From Levilactobacillus acidifarinae DSM 19394 = JCM 15949 (lineage in GTDB: Bacteria; Bacillota; Bacilli; Lactobacillales; Lactobacillaceae), in the NCBI RefSeq assembly GCF_001434835.1, contig NZ_AZDV01000003.1:167593-231592 (forward strand): DNA of 64,000 bases, in the 5' to 3' direction. A model generated the notes under the pieces. It was given only the letters and a program-made list of their open reading frames with translations, was not told where the DNA came from and ran no database searches. Positions 54,178 to 62,690 of the stretch are shown here, piece after piece (position 1 is the first letter of the stretch; each line of letters opens with the position of its first letter). The translations under genes and the position numbers were made by a program.

Positions 54178-54231
54178 AAAAAATAGGTTTTTCAAGAAGA
54201 CGTCGCTTTTTCTTGAAAAACCTATTTTTAA
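54178..54231. terminator. Bidirectional terminator between EAL and PTS genes
   Basis: AAAATAGGTTTTTCAAG / CTTGAAAAACCTATTTT, about 18 bp, T-rich on both sides. Confidence 0.9.
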
Positions 54232-54237
54232 TTAACC

Positions 54238-55062
54238 CTATTGGAAAAGCCCCCACCAATACCCCAAGATACTGAGGCCTAAGACCCCTAAAAGTAGCCA
54301 GAACGGTTTGACGTGCCGGCGAATCAACCAGACACATCCCAGGGTCAGTACCAGCGGTAAGAGGCCTGGTAAAAGTTGATCCAGTAAGGCCTGTAACGCG
54401 TAGGTCCCATGCCGACCGGTCACCAACACGGGTTTTAGACTGATGCGCGTCCACCGGGGAACCAAGGCTCCCATGATGAACATCCCCACGATCGACGCCC
54501 CCAGCGTTAATTTCTGCAAGATACCATGACTGAGATCTTCGACGATCTGTACGCCGCGACGATAGCCCCACCGTTGCGCCCACCAGCGAAACCCTAGTCG
54601 GACCACGTTCCACCCCACAAAAAAGACAATGGGGCCCAGGATGCCTAAGCCGCTAAGGGCCAGGCTAGCCGCGAAGGCGCTGAGAATGGGCCGCCAGGTG
54701 CCCCACCAGACGGGATCGGCAACCCCGGCCAGTGATCCCATCATGCCAACCTTAACGGCGTTGATCTCGTCGTCCGAAATAGCCTGACCGTTAGCGCGCT
54801 GTTCCTCCAGCGAAAGCGTCACCCCGGTAATCAGCGATTGCATGTAGGGCATAGTGTTAAACGACGTCAGGTGGCGCGTTGCGGCGGCCGCTCGATCCGT
54901 TCGGTCGGCGTAGAGCCGTTGAATCGCCGGAATCATGATGTAACAGAAGCCCAAATTTTGTAAACGCGGATAGTTCCACGCCGCCTGTTCCAGACCCGAA
55001 CGGCCAAAAATACGGAGTTGGTCGCCCAGCGTCAAGGTCGTGGGTCGTTTCGTAGTGGTCAT
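54238..55062 (-). CDS. PTS mannose/fructose/sorbose family component IID
   Basis: 274 aa. 'TLGDQLRIFGRSGLEQAAWNYPRLQNLGFCYIMIPAIQRLY' and 'FNTMPYMQSLITGVTLSLEEQRA', 'VKVGMMGSLAGVADPVWWGTWRPILSAFAASLA' are IID signatures; membrane helices cluster in the second half. Start at 55062, AAAGGGGG 10 nt upstream. Last gene of the IIA-IIB-IIC-IID unit. Confidence 0.93.
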   Translation of the reverse strand: MTTTKRPTTLTLGDQLRIFGRSGLEQAAWNYPRLQNLGFCYIMIPAIQRLYADRTDRAAAATRHLTSFNTMPYMQSLITGVTLSLEEQRANGQAISDDEINAVKVGMMGSLAGVADPVWWGTWRPILSAFAASLALSGLGILGPIVFFVGWNVVRLGFRWWAQRWGYRRGVQIVEDLSHGILQKLTLGASIVGMFIMGALVPRWTRISLKPVLVTGRHGTYALQALLDQLLPGLLPLVLTLGCVWLIRRHVKPFWLLLGVLGLSILGYWWGLFQ

Positions 55063-55078
55063 GTGCTTGTCACCCCCT

Positions 55079-55885
55079 TTAAAGATCGTCCAATTCACGG
55101 TCTAAATCGTCATCGGTCGTACTGGGTGGGGTGGCCCCACCGGAAGTCGAGCCCGACCCAGAATTTCCGTGCCACCCCAGATACAGCACCGCTAATCCCA
55201 CGCCAATCATGCCCAACGCAATCAGACTGAGGTGTTGGTCCGTGGCTAACGCGAAGCCTAGAAAAAAGAACGGCCAGAGTTGATGCGTCGCCATGGTGTT
55301 GATCACCAACGCAAAGCTGACCACGACTAGCATCCCCGCGGCCACCCGAAATCCACCCTGTAAACCGGTGGGCAGTGCCTGGTAGCCGGTCTGCAGCCAG
55401 CTTGCCGGAACGACCATCAACAACGCGGCGGGGAGTAACGTTCGTAATCCCTGTAGACCGGTACACAGCAGCTGTAAACGGGTAATCCGGTGCAGATCAC
55501 CGGCCGCGGCGGCCCGGTCCGCCCGATTCACTACCGGCACGACCACCTGCCGCATGCCCCGGGTGATCCACTGTCCCACCCAGGCGAGTGGTAAGGCTAG
55601 AATAACGCCCAAAGCCACCGGTAACTGAGCGGGACCCGCGACCCACCAAGCCGTCACGACGGCGGCCAAGGCGGGATCGGGCCCAACCACGGTACCAATG
55701 TTCATCCACCCCAGGGTGATTAATTGTAGTGAAGCGCCCAGGGTAACCCCCACTAACGGGTGCCCCAAAGCTAACCCCACCAAGGTACAGGCGATGATGG
55801 GTTGGTGCACCTCCCATTCATCCACCACGCCCCCGATTCCCGCCAGAAAAGCGATGATCAGGACGGCTAAGGTACTGATGTTCAC
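55079..55885 (-). CDS. PTS mannose/fructose/sorbose family component IIC
   Basis: 268 aa, about eight membrane segments. 'AVLIIAFLAGIGGVVDEWEVHQPIIACTLVGLALGHPLVGVTLGASLQLITLGWMNIG' is typical IIC; the tail is Gly/Ser then Asp-rich ('TTDDDLDRELDDL'). GTG start 55885 with AAAGGAG 9 nt upstream. A terminator-like hairpin separates it from IIB. Confidence 0.93.
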   Translation of the reverse strand: MNISTLAVLIIAFLAGIGGVVDEWEVHQPIIACTLVGLALGHPLVGVTLGASLQLITLGWMNIGTVVGPDPALAAVVTAWWVAGPAQLPVALGVILALPLAWVGQWITRGMRQVVVPVVNRADRAAAAGDLHRITRLQLLCTGLQGLRTLLPAALLMVVPASWLQTGYQALPTGLQGGFRVAAGMLVVVSFALVINTMATHQLWPFFFLGFALATDQHLSLIALGMIGVGLAVLYLGWHGNSGSGSTSGGATPPSTTDDDLDRELDDL

Positions 55886-55919
55886 GTAACTCGACTCCTT
55901 TCTTTTTTGTTCAATGCCA

Positions 55920-55961
55920 CAAAAACACCCCGCTCAGGCCAAGTCACCCGAGTGAGGTGTT
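55920..55961 (-). terminator. Hairpin with T-run inside the PTS operon (IIB/IIC)
   Basis: Minus strand AACACCTCACTC..GAGCGGGGTGTT followed by TTTT. Would let IIA-IIB transcripts end before IIC-IID. Confidence 0.6.
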
Positions 55962-55967
55962 CGGTGG

Positions 55968-56474
55968 TTATTGGGTTAATCCCTTTTTCTGCGCTAATGC
56001 CAAGAAATCTTGTTGGCGGTCACCGGGCACCGTCTGAGTCGACACGGCGACCCCGGCGGCTTGCAAAGCCACTGCAGCTTGGACGTCGGCATCGTCCGCA
56101 GCCACGCTAGGCGTCAGCATGGTCTTATGAACCGTGTACGCTAAATTCCCCACGTTGACCCCGGTGGGCTTTAAATCAATGCCCTGAGCCACTAATTCGG
56201 CCATCTCGGGCAACGTTTCCGTTAAAATCAGCGGCCGGAACCCATCAAACCGGGCATCCCGGTAAATCTGAATCATCTTAGCCACCGTAATCACGTTAGC
56301 TTTGACCTCGGGTGGAGCCGCCTGCATAATCAACATTTTACGGAGTTTGTCGTGGGCCACCTTGTCGGAGACCACCAGAATGCGGTTTGGCCGGACCGTT
56401 TTGGTCCATACCGTCGCCACCTGACCGTGGAGGAGCCGATTATCGACCCGGGCGAGTTGAATTGCCATTGTCAT
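55968..56474 (-). CDS. PTS mannose/fructose/sorbose family component IIB
   Basis: 168 aa. 'LARVDNRLLHGQVATVW' contains the phosphorylated His of the mannose-type IIB; 'RILVVSDKVAHDKLRKMLIMQAAPPEVK' and 'PTGVNVGNLAY' are conserved. Cytoplasmic. ATG overlaps the IIA stop (ATGA). Confidence 0.94.
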   Translation of the reverse strand: MTMAIQLARVDNRLLHGQVATVWTKTVRPNRILVVSDKVAHDKLRKMLIMQAAPPEVKANVITVAKMIQIYRDARFDGFRPLILTETLPEMAELVAQGIDLKPTGVNVGNLAYTVHKTMLTPSVAADDADVQAAVALQAAGVAVSTQTVPGDRQQDFLALAQKKGLTQ

Positions 56475-56890
56475 AATAAATCGTCATCTCCCGTGTTCGT
56501 TTGCAAATCCAGGTGCCGAATCCCCCCACGGGCCGTCCGCTCTAGGTGGGGGATCACTTCAGCCAGGGACTGCTGTTGCAGCGCTAAGGCTTCAATCAGC
56601 ATGGGCAGATTCAACCCGGCCACTAACCCGTACCGGTCCGGATGAGCCGCCACCAATTGACTGGCCGCATTAAACGGTGAGCCCCCCCAGAGATCGACCA
56701 GAAACAAGAGCTCCGTCTCCGACGCCATCTGACTGATTGCCAGGCGATAATGACTCACTAAATCTTCAACGCTTTCATTGGCGGCTAACGTCACAGCGGT
56801 CACGTTTTGCGCCTTTCCGAAAATCATTTCGGCACTTTGCAAAATTCCCCGGGCAAATTCACCGTGCCCGGTCACAATTATGGCCAGCAT
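56471..56890 (-). CDS. PTS mannose/fructose/sorbose family component IIA
   Basis: 139 aa. 'IIVTGHGEFARGILQSAEMIFG' has the phosphorylated His (residue 9); 'LLFLVDLWGGSPFNAA' is the conserved second segment. Receives phosphate from HPr. No sugar-specific enzyme or regulator adjoins, so the substrate is open (mannose family includes glucose, fructose, sorbose, amino sugars). Confidence 0.94.
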   Translation of the reverse strand: MLAIIVTGHGEFARGILQSAEMIFGKAQNVTAVTLAANESVEDLVSHYRLAISQMASETELLFLVDLWGGSPFNAASQLVAAHPDRYGLVAGLNLPMLIEALALQQQSLAEVIPHLERTARGGIRHLDLQTNTGDDDLL

Positions 56891-56979
56891 TCTGCCACCC
56901 CTTTGACTAGATCCTTAAATTTTTAGACTGACTTTAATATAGCATAAAAGAGCGGTTACATCTACCTCTGCCCAATCCC

Positions 56980-57588
56980 TTACAGGCTTTTAAGCATATC
57001 AGCCGGCGTCAAGAAACTCAGGTCCGGCGTTAAGTCCGGGTGTTTGCCATTCCAGGCCGCTAGCCCGAACTGGACCTTAGCGGCGTGGGCAGCCTGTAAG
57101 TCGTACACCGTGTCACCAACGTAAATCGTGTTTTGTGGGTCGACGTGCAACCGGTCCATTGCCAGCAAGATGCCATCCGGAGCGGGCTTGCCGTGGGCCA
57201 CGTCTTCGGCAATGACGGCCTGACTAAAATAGCCGGCCAGCCCCTCGGCCACCACGTCGCGCTCGTATTCAAACCGCCGTTTAGACGTCATAATGGCCAG
57301 TTGGGCCCCCCGGTCCTTTAGGTCTTGGAGAGCCGTCGTGACGCCCGCGTAAACGGCCACGGTCGACCGGTAGTCCTGAGTCCGCGGCCCCCATAACGAT
57401 AAAACCCGTTCCCAATCGGGGACCTTAAGCCGTAATAAGGCATCCTTACTGGGAATGCCGAAGGTCGTGGCCAATTCGGCATACGAGCGTTCCATCCCCC
57501 GTTCGTGCAGGATGGCTTGCAGCGACTTAATGTACATAGCTTCCGTATCGAGCAACGTCCCATCGATATCAAAAATAAAACTTTTCAT
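56980..57588 (-). CDS. HAD family hydrolase (phosphoglycolate phosphatase-like)
   Basis: 202 aa. Motif I 'FDIDGTLLDTE' (nucleophile Asp 7), motif II 'IMTSKRR', motif III Lys in 'EDVAHGKPAPDG', motif IV 'IYVGDTVYDLQAA'. C1-type helical cap between I and II. Substrate not predictable. Follows the MATE gene after a terminator. Confidence 0.88.
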   Translation of the reverse strand: MKSFIFDIDGTLLDTEAMYIKSLQAILHERGMERSYAELATTFGIPSKDALLRLKVPDWERVLSLWGPRTQDYRSTVAVYAGVTTALQDLKDRGAQLAIMTSKRRFEYERDVVAEGLAGYFSQAVIAEDVAHGKPAPDGILLAMDRLHVDPQNTIYVGDTVYDLQAAHAAKVQFGLAAWNGKHPDLTPDLSFLTPADMLKSL

Positions 57589-57619
57589 GATTTAAGCTCC
57601 TCTAATCATTTTTAGCTTC

Positions 57620-57656
57620 AAAAAAGGGAAGCTGACCTTTGACGATCACCTTCCCT
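57620..57656 (-). terminator. MATE gene terminator
   Basis: AGGGAAG-N18-CTTCCCT on the minus strand followed by six T. Confidence 0.7.
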
Positions 57657-57676
57657 AGTGTAGCATGCTTTTAATT

Positions 57677-59101
57677 TTACGACTCCAGCTTAGGTTGCGA
57701 ATGTTGCCCGACCGGAGCACTAGTAATTCCTTCTGCCGGCGTCACGTTGTCGTCCACAACGTCCACGGAACGTTGAAGGTTCCGTAATTGCCGAACGGCC
57801 CGGATCCAGGAAGGTACCAGAATGGCACACGAGCCCAACCAAGCCAACGGTTCGGCGGAAACGGCCCCGGCATACCCGAAGGCCCCCACCATAAACAGCG
57901 CGGCGAAGACCCGCATGGTCAGCTCCCCGACCCCAGCTAGGGTTGGCAGTACCCGGCGGCCGAGCCCCTGCAGCGTGTTTCTAATGATGAACAAGACGCT
58001 CAAGAGCAGGTAGGTACTCCCAATAATGTTGAAGTAGGTCTGCGACAACTGAATCACGTGTTCGTCGGCCGTCCCGATGATCAGCGTGACTAACGGCCGC
58101 CCGAAGAAGATGACCAAACCACCCGCGGCCACCGCAAAGGTCCCGGATAACCAGAGGGTCTTTTTGACTCCTTCGAGAATCCGGCCATACTTAGCCGCCC
58201 CGAAGTTCTGGGCCGCAAAGGTGGCCATGGTGACCCCAAACGACGACATCGGCAGCGAGCAAAGTTGGTCCACCTTAGATGCCGCGGTTGAGGCGGCCAC
58301 CGAATCGGTCCCTAAGGAATTCAATGCTGCTTGCATGACCATGGTTCCAATGGCGATGATGGACAGTTGAAACCCCATCGGCATCCCGGTCGAGAAGTGG
58401 TCCCAAAGTTCTTTAACGTCAACGCGAAAATCGTCTTTAGTGATGTGCAGGAGTGGAATCGAGCGGATGATGTAGACCACACACAGGAGCGAGGCAATCA
58501 CTTGAGAAATCACCGTCGCCCAACCAGCTCCGGCCACCCCCATGTGAAAGACCAGGATGAATAAGAGTTCGAGGATGACGTTGACCACGGTCCCGATAAC
58601 CAGAAAGATCAACGGCGTCCGCGAATCCCCCAGGGCCCGGATAATGTTGGATAACAGGTTAAACGCCATCGACGCGAAGATGCCCATGAAGATGATACTG
58701 ATGAAGATCCGGGCGTTGGCGAAGATGGACGCTGGCGTTTGCATTAATTTCAGGATGGGGTCAACGAAGGTCAGCGCTAAGGCCGTCAACACGATGGTCA
58801 TCAAAATCGAAATCACAATGCTCGCGGCAAATGACCGCCGGACGCCCTTGTAATCACGCGCGCCGTAACGCGTCGCGGTCAGAATGGCTAACCCCGCCGT
58901 CAGGCCCTGAGCAAAACCAATAATCAAAAAGTTAATGGACCCCGTGGCGCCAACCGCCGCTAGGGCTTTAACCCCGAGCGTCTGCCCGACCACCACGGTA
59001 TCCGAGACGTTATATAATTGCTGAAATAAATTACCAATTAAAAGTGGAATCGTAAAGAAGAAAATCAATTTTAAGGGATTACCCGTCGTTAAGTCGTTCA
59101 T
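57677..59101 (-). CDS. MATE family efflux transporter
   Basis: 474 aa, twelve membrane helices in two bundles. 'NPLKLIFFFTIPLLIGNLFQQLYNVSDTVVVGQTLGVKALAAVGATGSI' and the duplicated 'GMPMGFQLSIIAIGTMVMQAALNSLGTDSVAA' are MATE (NorM/DinF-type) hallmarks. Exports cationic drugs or metabolites with Na+ or H+. Tail after the last helix is about 40 residues. Stand-alone. Confidence 0.93.
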   Translation of the reverse strand: MNDLTTGNPLKLIFFFTIPLLIGNLFQQLYNVSDTVVVGQTLGVKALAAVGATGSINFLIIGFAQGLTAGLAILTATRYGARDYKGVRRSFAASIVISILMTIVLTALALTFVDPILKLMQTPASIFANARIFISIIFMGIFASMAFNLLSNIIRALGDSRTPLIFLVIGTVVNVILELLFILVFHMGVAGAGWATVISQVIASLLCVVYIIRSIPLLHITKDDFRVDVKELWDHFSTGMPMGFQLSIIAIGTMVMQAALNSLGTDSVAASTAASKVDQLCSLPMSSFGVTMATFAAQNFGAAKYGRILEGVKKTLWLSGTFAVAAGGLVIFFGRPLVTLIIGTADEHVIQLSQTYFNIIGSTYLLLSVLFIIRNTLQGLGRRVLPTLAGVGELTMRVFAALFMVGAFGYAGAVSAEPLAWLGSCAILVPSWIRAVRQLRNLQRSVDVVDDNVTPAEGITSAPVGQHSQPKLES

Positions 59102-59360
59102 AGGCCGACCTCCTTTGAAATTTTTGCCTGGGTTTTCTAACCACAGGGCTACTACTATACCGCCTTTTCTCCGCTTTGTCAGAGAACTTGTTTCGCCATT
59201 TTTCAGAAAATCCCATCAGACATTTTAAGTCTGTATTCTACGCCCTTATACGGTTTTTTTAAAGGTTGTCGGGACGTGAAAACGATTGCGTGGTGGAATT
59301 GTTATCAGTTTGTCACAATTCGCCAACAATGGTCGTTTAACTTAATTGTGACCACAAAAA

Positions 59361-59389
59361 AACATCGTTACCCTTAAGGTAACGATGTT
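59361..59389 (-). terminator. Orphan terminator between MATE gene and prophage cargo gene
   Basis: AACATCGTTACC-CTTAAG-GGTAACGATGTT class hairpin with seven T on the minus strand. No minus-strand gene ends here; 59390-59520 on that strand has no open frame longer than about 20 codons. It may be what is left of a gene cut at the prophage integration site. The other part of 59102-59577 is the MATE upstream region and the cargo-gene promoter. Confidence 0.65.
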
Positions 59390-59521
59390 CAGTAAGATGC
59401 GGCCAAGAAGGTCCCATCAAAGCTATCACTTCGTCTTACAGCCCCAACGTCTTCGGCTTATACATGTCGAAAATAGTTTACCAATTAGTTTACTTTTCGC
59501 TTGCGAGGAGCATTTTACATA

Positions 59522-59550
59522 TTGAGCAAAGTTAACAATTAATCTATCAT
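59522..59550 (+). promoter_or_regulatory. Cargo-gene promoter
   Basis: TTGAGC, 17-nt spacer, TATCAT, 28 nt before the ATG; GGAGGAG ribosome site 7 nt before it. Confidence 0.55.
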
Positions 59551-59577
59551 AATAGTTAAAGTAGGAGGAGATATTTA

Positions 59578-60168
59578 ATGATTACAACGACAATGGCACT
59601 ATTATCTGCCCTTGTAGCCTTAGTAAGCTACTTATACACTGAAACCTTTTTCGGGACTAGTGAAACTGCTAGTGCTTTCCAAACATCGAAAGAATACTCA
59701 ATGCACTCCGAACGGTTTGCCTTTATCAGAGTCATTGAAAACTTCCTGTTCCTTATGTTCGCTATCTTATTTCTTTTAACCGGTAGTTATGGTGTTTTTC
59801 ACGATTTTAATAAAACAGCATTACGAAACGGTAACTTCATTCAAGATCTAGCTCTTCTACTTGCTGGAGTCTTCTTTTCAATTGCAACTATCCAAGTATG
59901 GAAATACGGTAAAGCTAAAATTACTTTTATAAAAATGGAAGCAATTAAATCACAGGGGTCTAAAGACTTTAATAATTTTATTTTGTACCATAAAATTGAC
60001 GATTCTATATATATGGTTCTTAATGTAGATGACGCATTATCTGGAAAATTTAAAAATTTTCTAGTCATTACTGCAGATTCATTGAAGAACTATAAATTTG
60101 AAGTTTTGAGTAGAAGCGAATTAGAAAGCTATCAGAAAAATTCTGTAAAGTCAACAGATAAAGAGTAG
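59578..60168 (+). CDS. AT-rich membrane protein, probable prophage cargo (moron)
   Basis: 196 aa. Three hydrophobic helices (about 3-19, 51-75, 89-108), then a soluble C-terminal part (115-196). Base composition is clearly lower in GC than the neighbours. It has its own promoter and a convergent terminator, is opposite in strand to the lysis genes and lies between them and the chromosome, the usual place for lysogenic-conversion genes. No family recognised; superinfection exclusion or abortive infection would fit the shape, but this is speculation. Confidence 0.65.
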   Translation: MITTTMALLSALVALVSYLYTETFFGTSETASAFQTSKEYSMHSERFAFIRVIENFLFLMFAILFLLTGSYGVFHDFNKTALRNGNFIQDLALLLAGVFFSIATIQVWKYGKAKITFIKMEAIKSQGSKDFNNFILYHKIDDSIYMVLNVDDALSGKFKNFLVITADSLKNYKFEVLSRSELESYQKNSVKSTDKE

Positions 60169-60170
60169 AC

Positions 60171-60209
60171 AAAAAGGCCACCCACCCCATTACGGAGTGA
60201 GCGGCCTTT
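60171..60209. terminator. Convergent terminator, cargo gene / endolysin
   Basis: AAAGGCC-CCCAC / GTGAGCGGCCTTT (two mismatched/wobble pairs) with T-runs on both strands. Confidence 0.7.
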
Positions 60210-60212
60210 GAG

Positions 60213-61265
60213 CTACTTGACGAATCCATTAATTTTTTTATTTCCGCTGATAAACATACCGTTTGCTAGCCGAATCCGTGAGGTATCTCCGTACTTCACT
60301 ACCTTAGCAACATCGAAGTGGGTCCCAGCCGGTTGCCAATCGACAACATGATGGAGCGACACATCCTTGTAGCGATGGGAACCACGTACCGACTTAACCT
60401 GTTTCACGCCGCCATTAACGGCATAATACAGACGATTTACGTTAGCCAGGTTGCTAGTGATGTAGTACCCGTTAGCCAGCTGGAAACGAGTAATCTTCCC
60501 ATAGATAATTACCTTAGCGATTGCAAACACGGTACCAGCTGGAAAGCTGTCCACCTTTTGTTTAAAGGCAACATCCTTGTAACGATTGATTGTGGTCCGC
60601 GCATAAATCATCTTCGGGTTGTACCGGTAATAGATGGCTTTCTTTGGCTTGATTGCTTTAGTAGCCGTCCCATAGTAGTAACTGGAATACATCTGGGATA
60701 CGTCAAACCCACCATAACATCCGGGGAACTTATGGGTACTGGTCCACTGCCAACCCATGTAGGATCCGTAAAACTTTAATCCAGCCGGGTTAGATGGATA
60801 ATTGGCAATCCAACCACCGCGGCCCGCGTTATTAAGTGGCATCGAGTTAGTCCATGACCCCATGGTGTACACATCGGTCTTGGGATACCCCATGCGTTTG
60901 ACTTCAGCGACCCACGCCTTTATGTTCGCTGAATTGCGGGACCAGCCGAGGTTCGTGGCCTCAAAGTCTAGCACAATTACGGCATCCTTACCGAGTCCGG
61001 CATTAAACGCGGAACGAGCCGCCATCTGGGCCTCTGCCTTGGCTCCCGCCACAGTGGTAAAACGTGCAAAATGATAGCCGTTAACGTGCAAGCCGGAAAC
61101 TACGGCATTACGAATACTAGTTTTCGCGGTTTGATCCGTAAAAAAAATGCCCTCCGATAGTTTTGCAACCATCGCGCGGACACCATACTTTTTCATCGAA
61201 CGCCAGTTAGCAACAGTCATCGTGCCGTTGTTATTAGACGTGTCGACCATATCTAATCGGGGCAT
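60213..61265 (-). CDS. Prophage endolysin, GH25 muramidase with two C-terminal wall-binding repeats
   Basis: 350 aa. GH25 domain (1-205): 'LDMVDTSNNNG', 'VIVLDFEATNLGW' (catalytic D-x-E), 'YMGWQWTSTHK' and 'FDVSQMY'. Then two ~65-residue repeats: 212-276 ('YYRYNPKMIYARTTINRYKD'..'RFQLANGYYITSN') and 280-345 ('YYAVNGGVKQVKSVRGSHRYKD'..'RIRLANGMFISGN'), like DUF5776/SH3_8 modules. No signal peptide, so it needs the holin. Start touches the holin stop. Confidence 0.94.
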   Translation of the reverse strand: MPRLDMVDTSNNNGTMTVANWRSMKKYGVRAMVAKLSEGIFFTDQTAKTSIRNAVVSGLHVNGYHFARFTTVAGAKAEAQMAARSAFNAGLGKDAVIVLDFEATNLGWSRNSANIKAWVAEVKRMGYPKTDVYTMGSWTNSMPLNNAGRGGWIANYPSNPAGLKFYGSYMGWQWTSTHKFPGCYGGFDVSQMYSSYYYGTATKAIKPKKAIYYRYNPKMIYARTTINRYKDVAFKQKVDSFPAGTVFAIAKVIIYGKITRFQLANGYYITSNLANVNRLYYAVNGGVKQVKSVRGSHRYKDVSLHHVVDWQPAGTHFDVAKVVKYGDTSRIRLANGMFISGNKKINGFVK

Positions 61266-61780
61266 TACTTAGCATCTCCCTCCGTTGGGACCTGGGCGGT
61301 AGCCGGGACGTTTAAGGGAACGGCTACCGCATCGGCCTTAGCTTTCTGTTCGGCCAACTGTACCTCTTTATCCGCGAACGCTTGCTCTGCGTTCGCCTGT
61401 CCTTCATCAAATTTGGCCTGTTTCTCTTGAGCCACAGTGTTTCGAGTGGTCATCAATTGATAGGCCTTTTCGATTGCCGCCGATACAATGTCGGGATCAA
61501 TGCGGTGGCCTAAACCATTCAGCTGACTGGTAACATCTGCCACGGCCTTTTCCCGTTTTTCGTCGCCGGGCATTTCATAGGACGTTGACAACAAATGCAC
61601 CACGTTACTTGCCAGGCTATCCAACAAGCCCAATACTTCACGTTGATTAGCAGACTTATTGGATGCAATTTTAGCCTTTACCGCCGGATTAATCCGATTG
61701 AACCAAGCTACAAACAAAAAAACAACGATACCCAAGATACCGGTATCGCTAAGCAATTGAATCAACTTTGTAATGCTCAT
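61265..61780 (-). CDS. Phage holin, LLH family
   Basis: 171 aa. One N-terminal membrane helix (about 9-27, 'DTGILGIVVFLFVAWF'), then a long charged helical region with 'REVLGLLDSLASNVVHLLSTSYEMPGDEKREKAVADVTSQLNGLGHRIDPDIVSAAIEKAYQLM' that is the LLH holin signature, and an Ala/Gln-rich end. Forms the hole that releases the endolysin. Immediately upstream of the endolysin. Confidence 0.9.
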   Translation of the reverse strand: MSITKLIQLLSDTGILGIVVFLFVAWFNRINPAVKAKIASNKSANQREVLGLLDSLASNVVHLLSTSYEMPGDEKREKAVADVTSQLNGLGHRIDPDIVSAAIEKAYQLMTTRNTVAQEKQAKFDEGQANAEQAFADKEVQLAEQKAKADAVAVPLNVPATAQVPTEGDAK

Positions 61781-61792
61781 AAAAATATCCTC

Positions 61793-62185
61793 CTATAATT
61801 CACCGTATCGGTCACGGTACTCTTGATTTTCGCGTTCTAAGCCAGCATTGCGTTGCTTTAATTGTTCATTTTCCCGAACCTTTAGAGCGATTTGCTGATT
61901 AAGTTCGTTCTCCATGGCATCTTTCTTGACGCCCAATGCAGTTAACTTGGCACTTAAATCGTTAAGTTCATCAGCAAACTTCTTTCGGTCGGCTTCACGA
62001 TCATCACGAAGCTGTTGATTATCCTGCTTAACCTGGTCCATGATGTAAGCTTCAAGCTGTTGCTGGTCCTTATTAGCTGCCCGATTATCTACACGTTGCC
62101 CATGAACAGCCGCAAACACTGCTGTAATCAGAGCCCCAATCGCCCCCAGGAGTCCAATCCAGTTACTAGCGTTCACTGTGGTCAC
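61793..62185 (-). CDS. Phage membrane/coiled-coil protein, possible holin partner
   Basis: 130 aa. One helix at 9-27 ('WIGLLGAIGALITAVFAAV') followed by about 95 residues of predicted coiled coil (many Q, E, K, R, L). Single-span with a long cytoplasmic or outer coiled coil is like antiholins and short tail chaperone-like proteins. Overlaps the preceding frame by 20 nt. Family not identified. Confidence 0.7.
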   Translation of the reverse strand: MTTVNASNWIGLLGAIGALITAVFAAVHGQRVDNRAANKDQQQLEAYIMDQVKQDNQQLRDDREADRKKFADELNDLSAKLTALGVKKDAMENELNQQIALKVRENEQLKQRNAGLERENQEYRDRYGEL

Positions 62186-62603
62186 CTCTCATCAAGGTAC
62201 TAAAGAGTAGGGCCAAAGTGAGCAATGCAAAAATCCACGTCAAATTAAACCGCATATCAAAAAAGCCACGTACCGAAAAAGCAACGGCAATGGCTCCAAA
62301 AGCAGGCGATAAGGCGACCATGCCCCAATCTCTCAACTTGCGATGGTAAAAAGCTGTTCCATATAAAATTACCAACCCGCACGCAATCAGCCAAAGTGCA
62401 AACCACCAGTCATCAGCGAATCCAAAAATAACTTGTTCTAGATGCGGTGGCGGTGGTGGCGGTGTTACGCGGGGATCATCAAGATATCCCTGGTGAAGCC
62501 ACACATAAATTCCTCCAAGTAAAGAAGCCACGCCAAAGAAAAAATGGTTCCAGTGGCGTGAAATTTGCTTAAGTGGGCCACCATCCTTTGAAAACCTAGG
62601 CAT
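62166..62603 (-). CDS. Phage four-span membrane protein
   Basis: 145 aa, four hydrophobic helices; between the first and second a polyproline run 'TPPPPPPHLE'. Lies in the lysis cassette next to the holin, so it may be a second holin or a membrane exclusion protein. No family recognised. Confidence 0.65.
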   Translation of the reverse strand: MPRFSKDGGPLKQISRHWNHFFFGVASLLGGIYVWLHQGYLDDPRVTPPPPPPHLEQVIFGFADDWWFALWLIACGLVILYGTAFYHRKLRDWGMVALSPAFGAIAVAFSVRGFFDMRFNLTWIFALLTLALLFSTLMRGDHSER

Positions 62604-62640
62604 CCTATCACCCCTTCCCTAGAAAAAATCCCAAAAGAAA

Positions 62641-62690
62641 AGCACCAGCGGCGATTACTACGCTTGCGGCGTAGTATCGGCGGCGGTGCT
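62641..62690 (-). terminator. Long hairpin overlapping the 3' end of a small phage gene
   Basis: AGCACC..CGATTACTACGC pairs with GCGTAGTATCG..GGTGCT, about 20 bp with two mismatches, followed by TTTTCTTTT on the minus strand. It contains the stop codon of the 53-codon gene at 62658. Would separate tail transcripts from the lysis cassette. Confidence 0.7.

Noticed and set aside
53954..54613. Open frame of 219 codons on the minus strand across EAL and IID genes
   Set aside because: Overlaps two well-supported genes and crosses a strong terminator; no domain recognisable.
56945..56970. cre site upstream of the PTS operon (TGTAACCGCTCT)
   Set aside because: Three mismatches to the consensus in the core and right half.
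59274..59292. cre site upstream of the MATE gene (TGAAAACGATTGCG)
   Set aside because: Two mismatches and no other sign of catabolite control.
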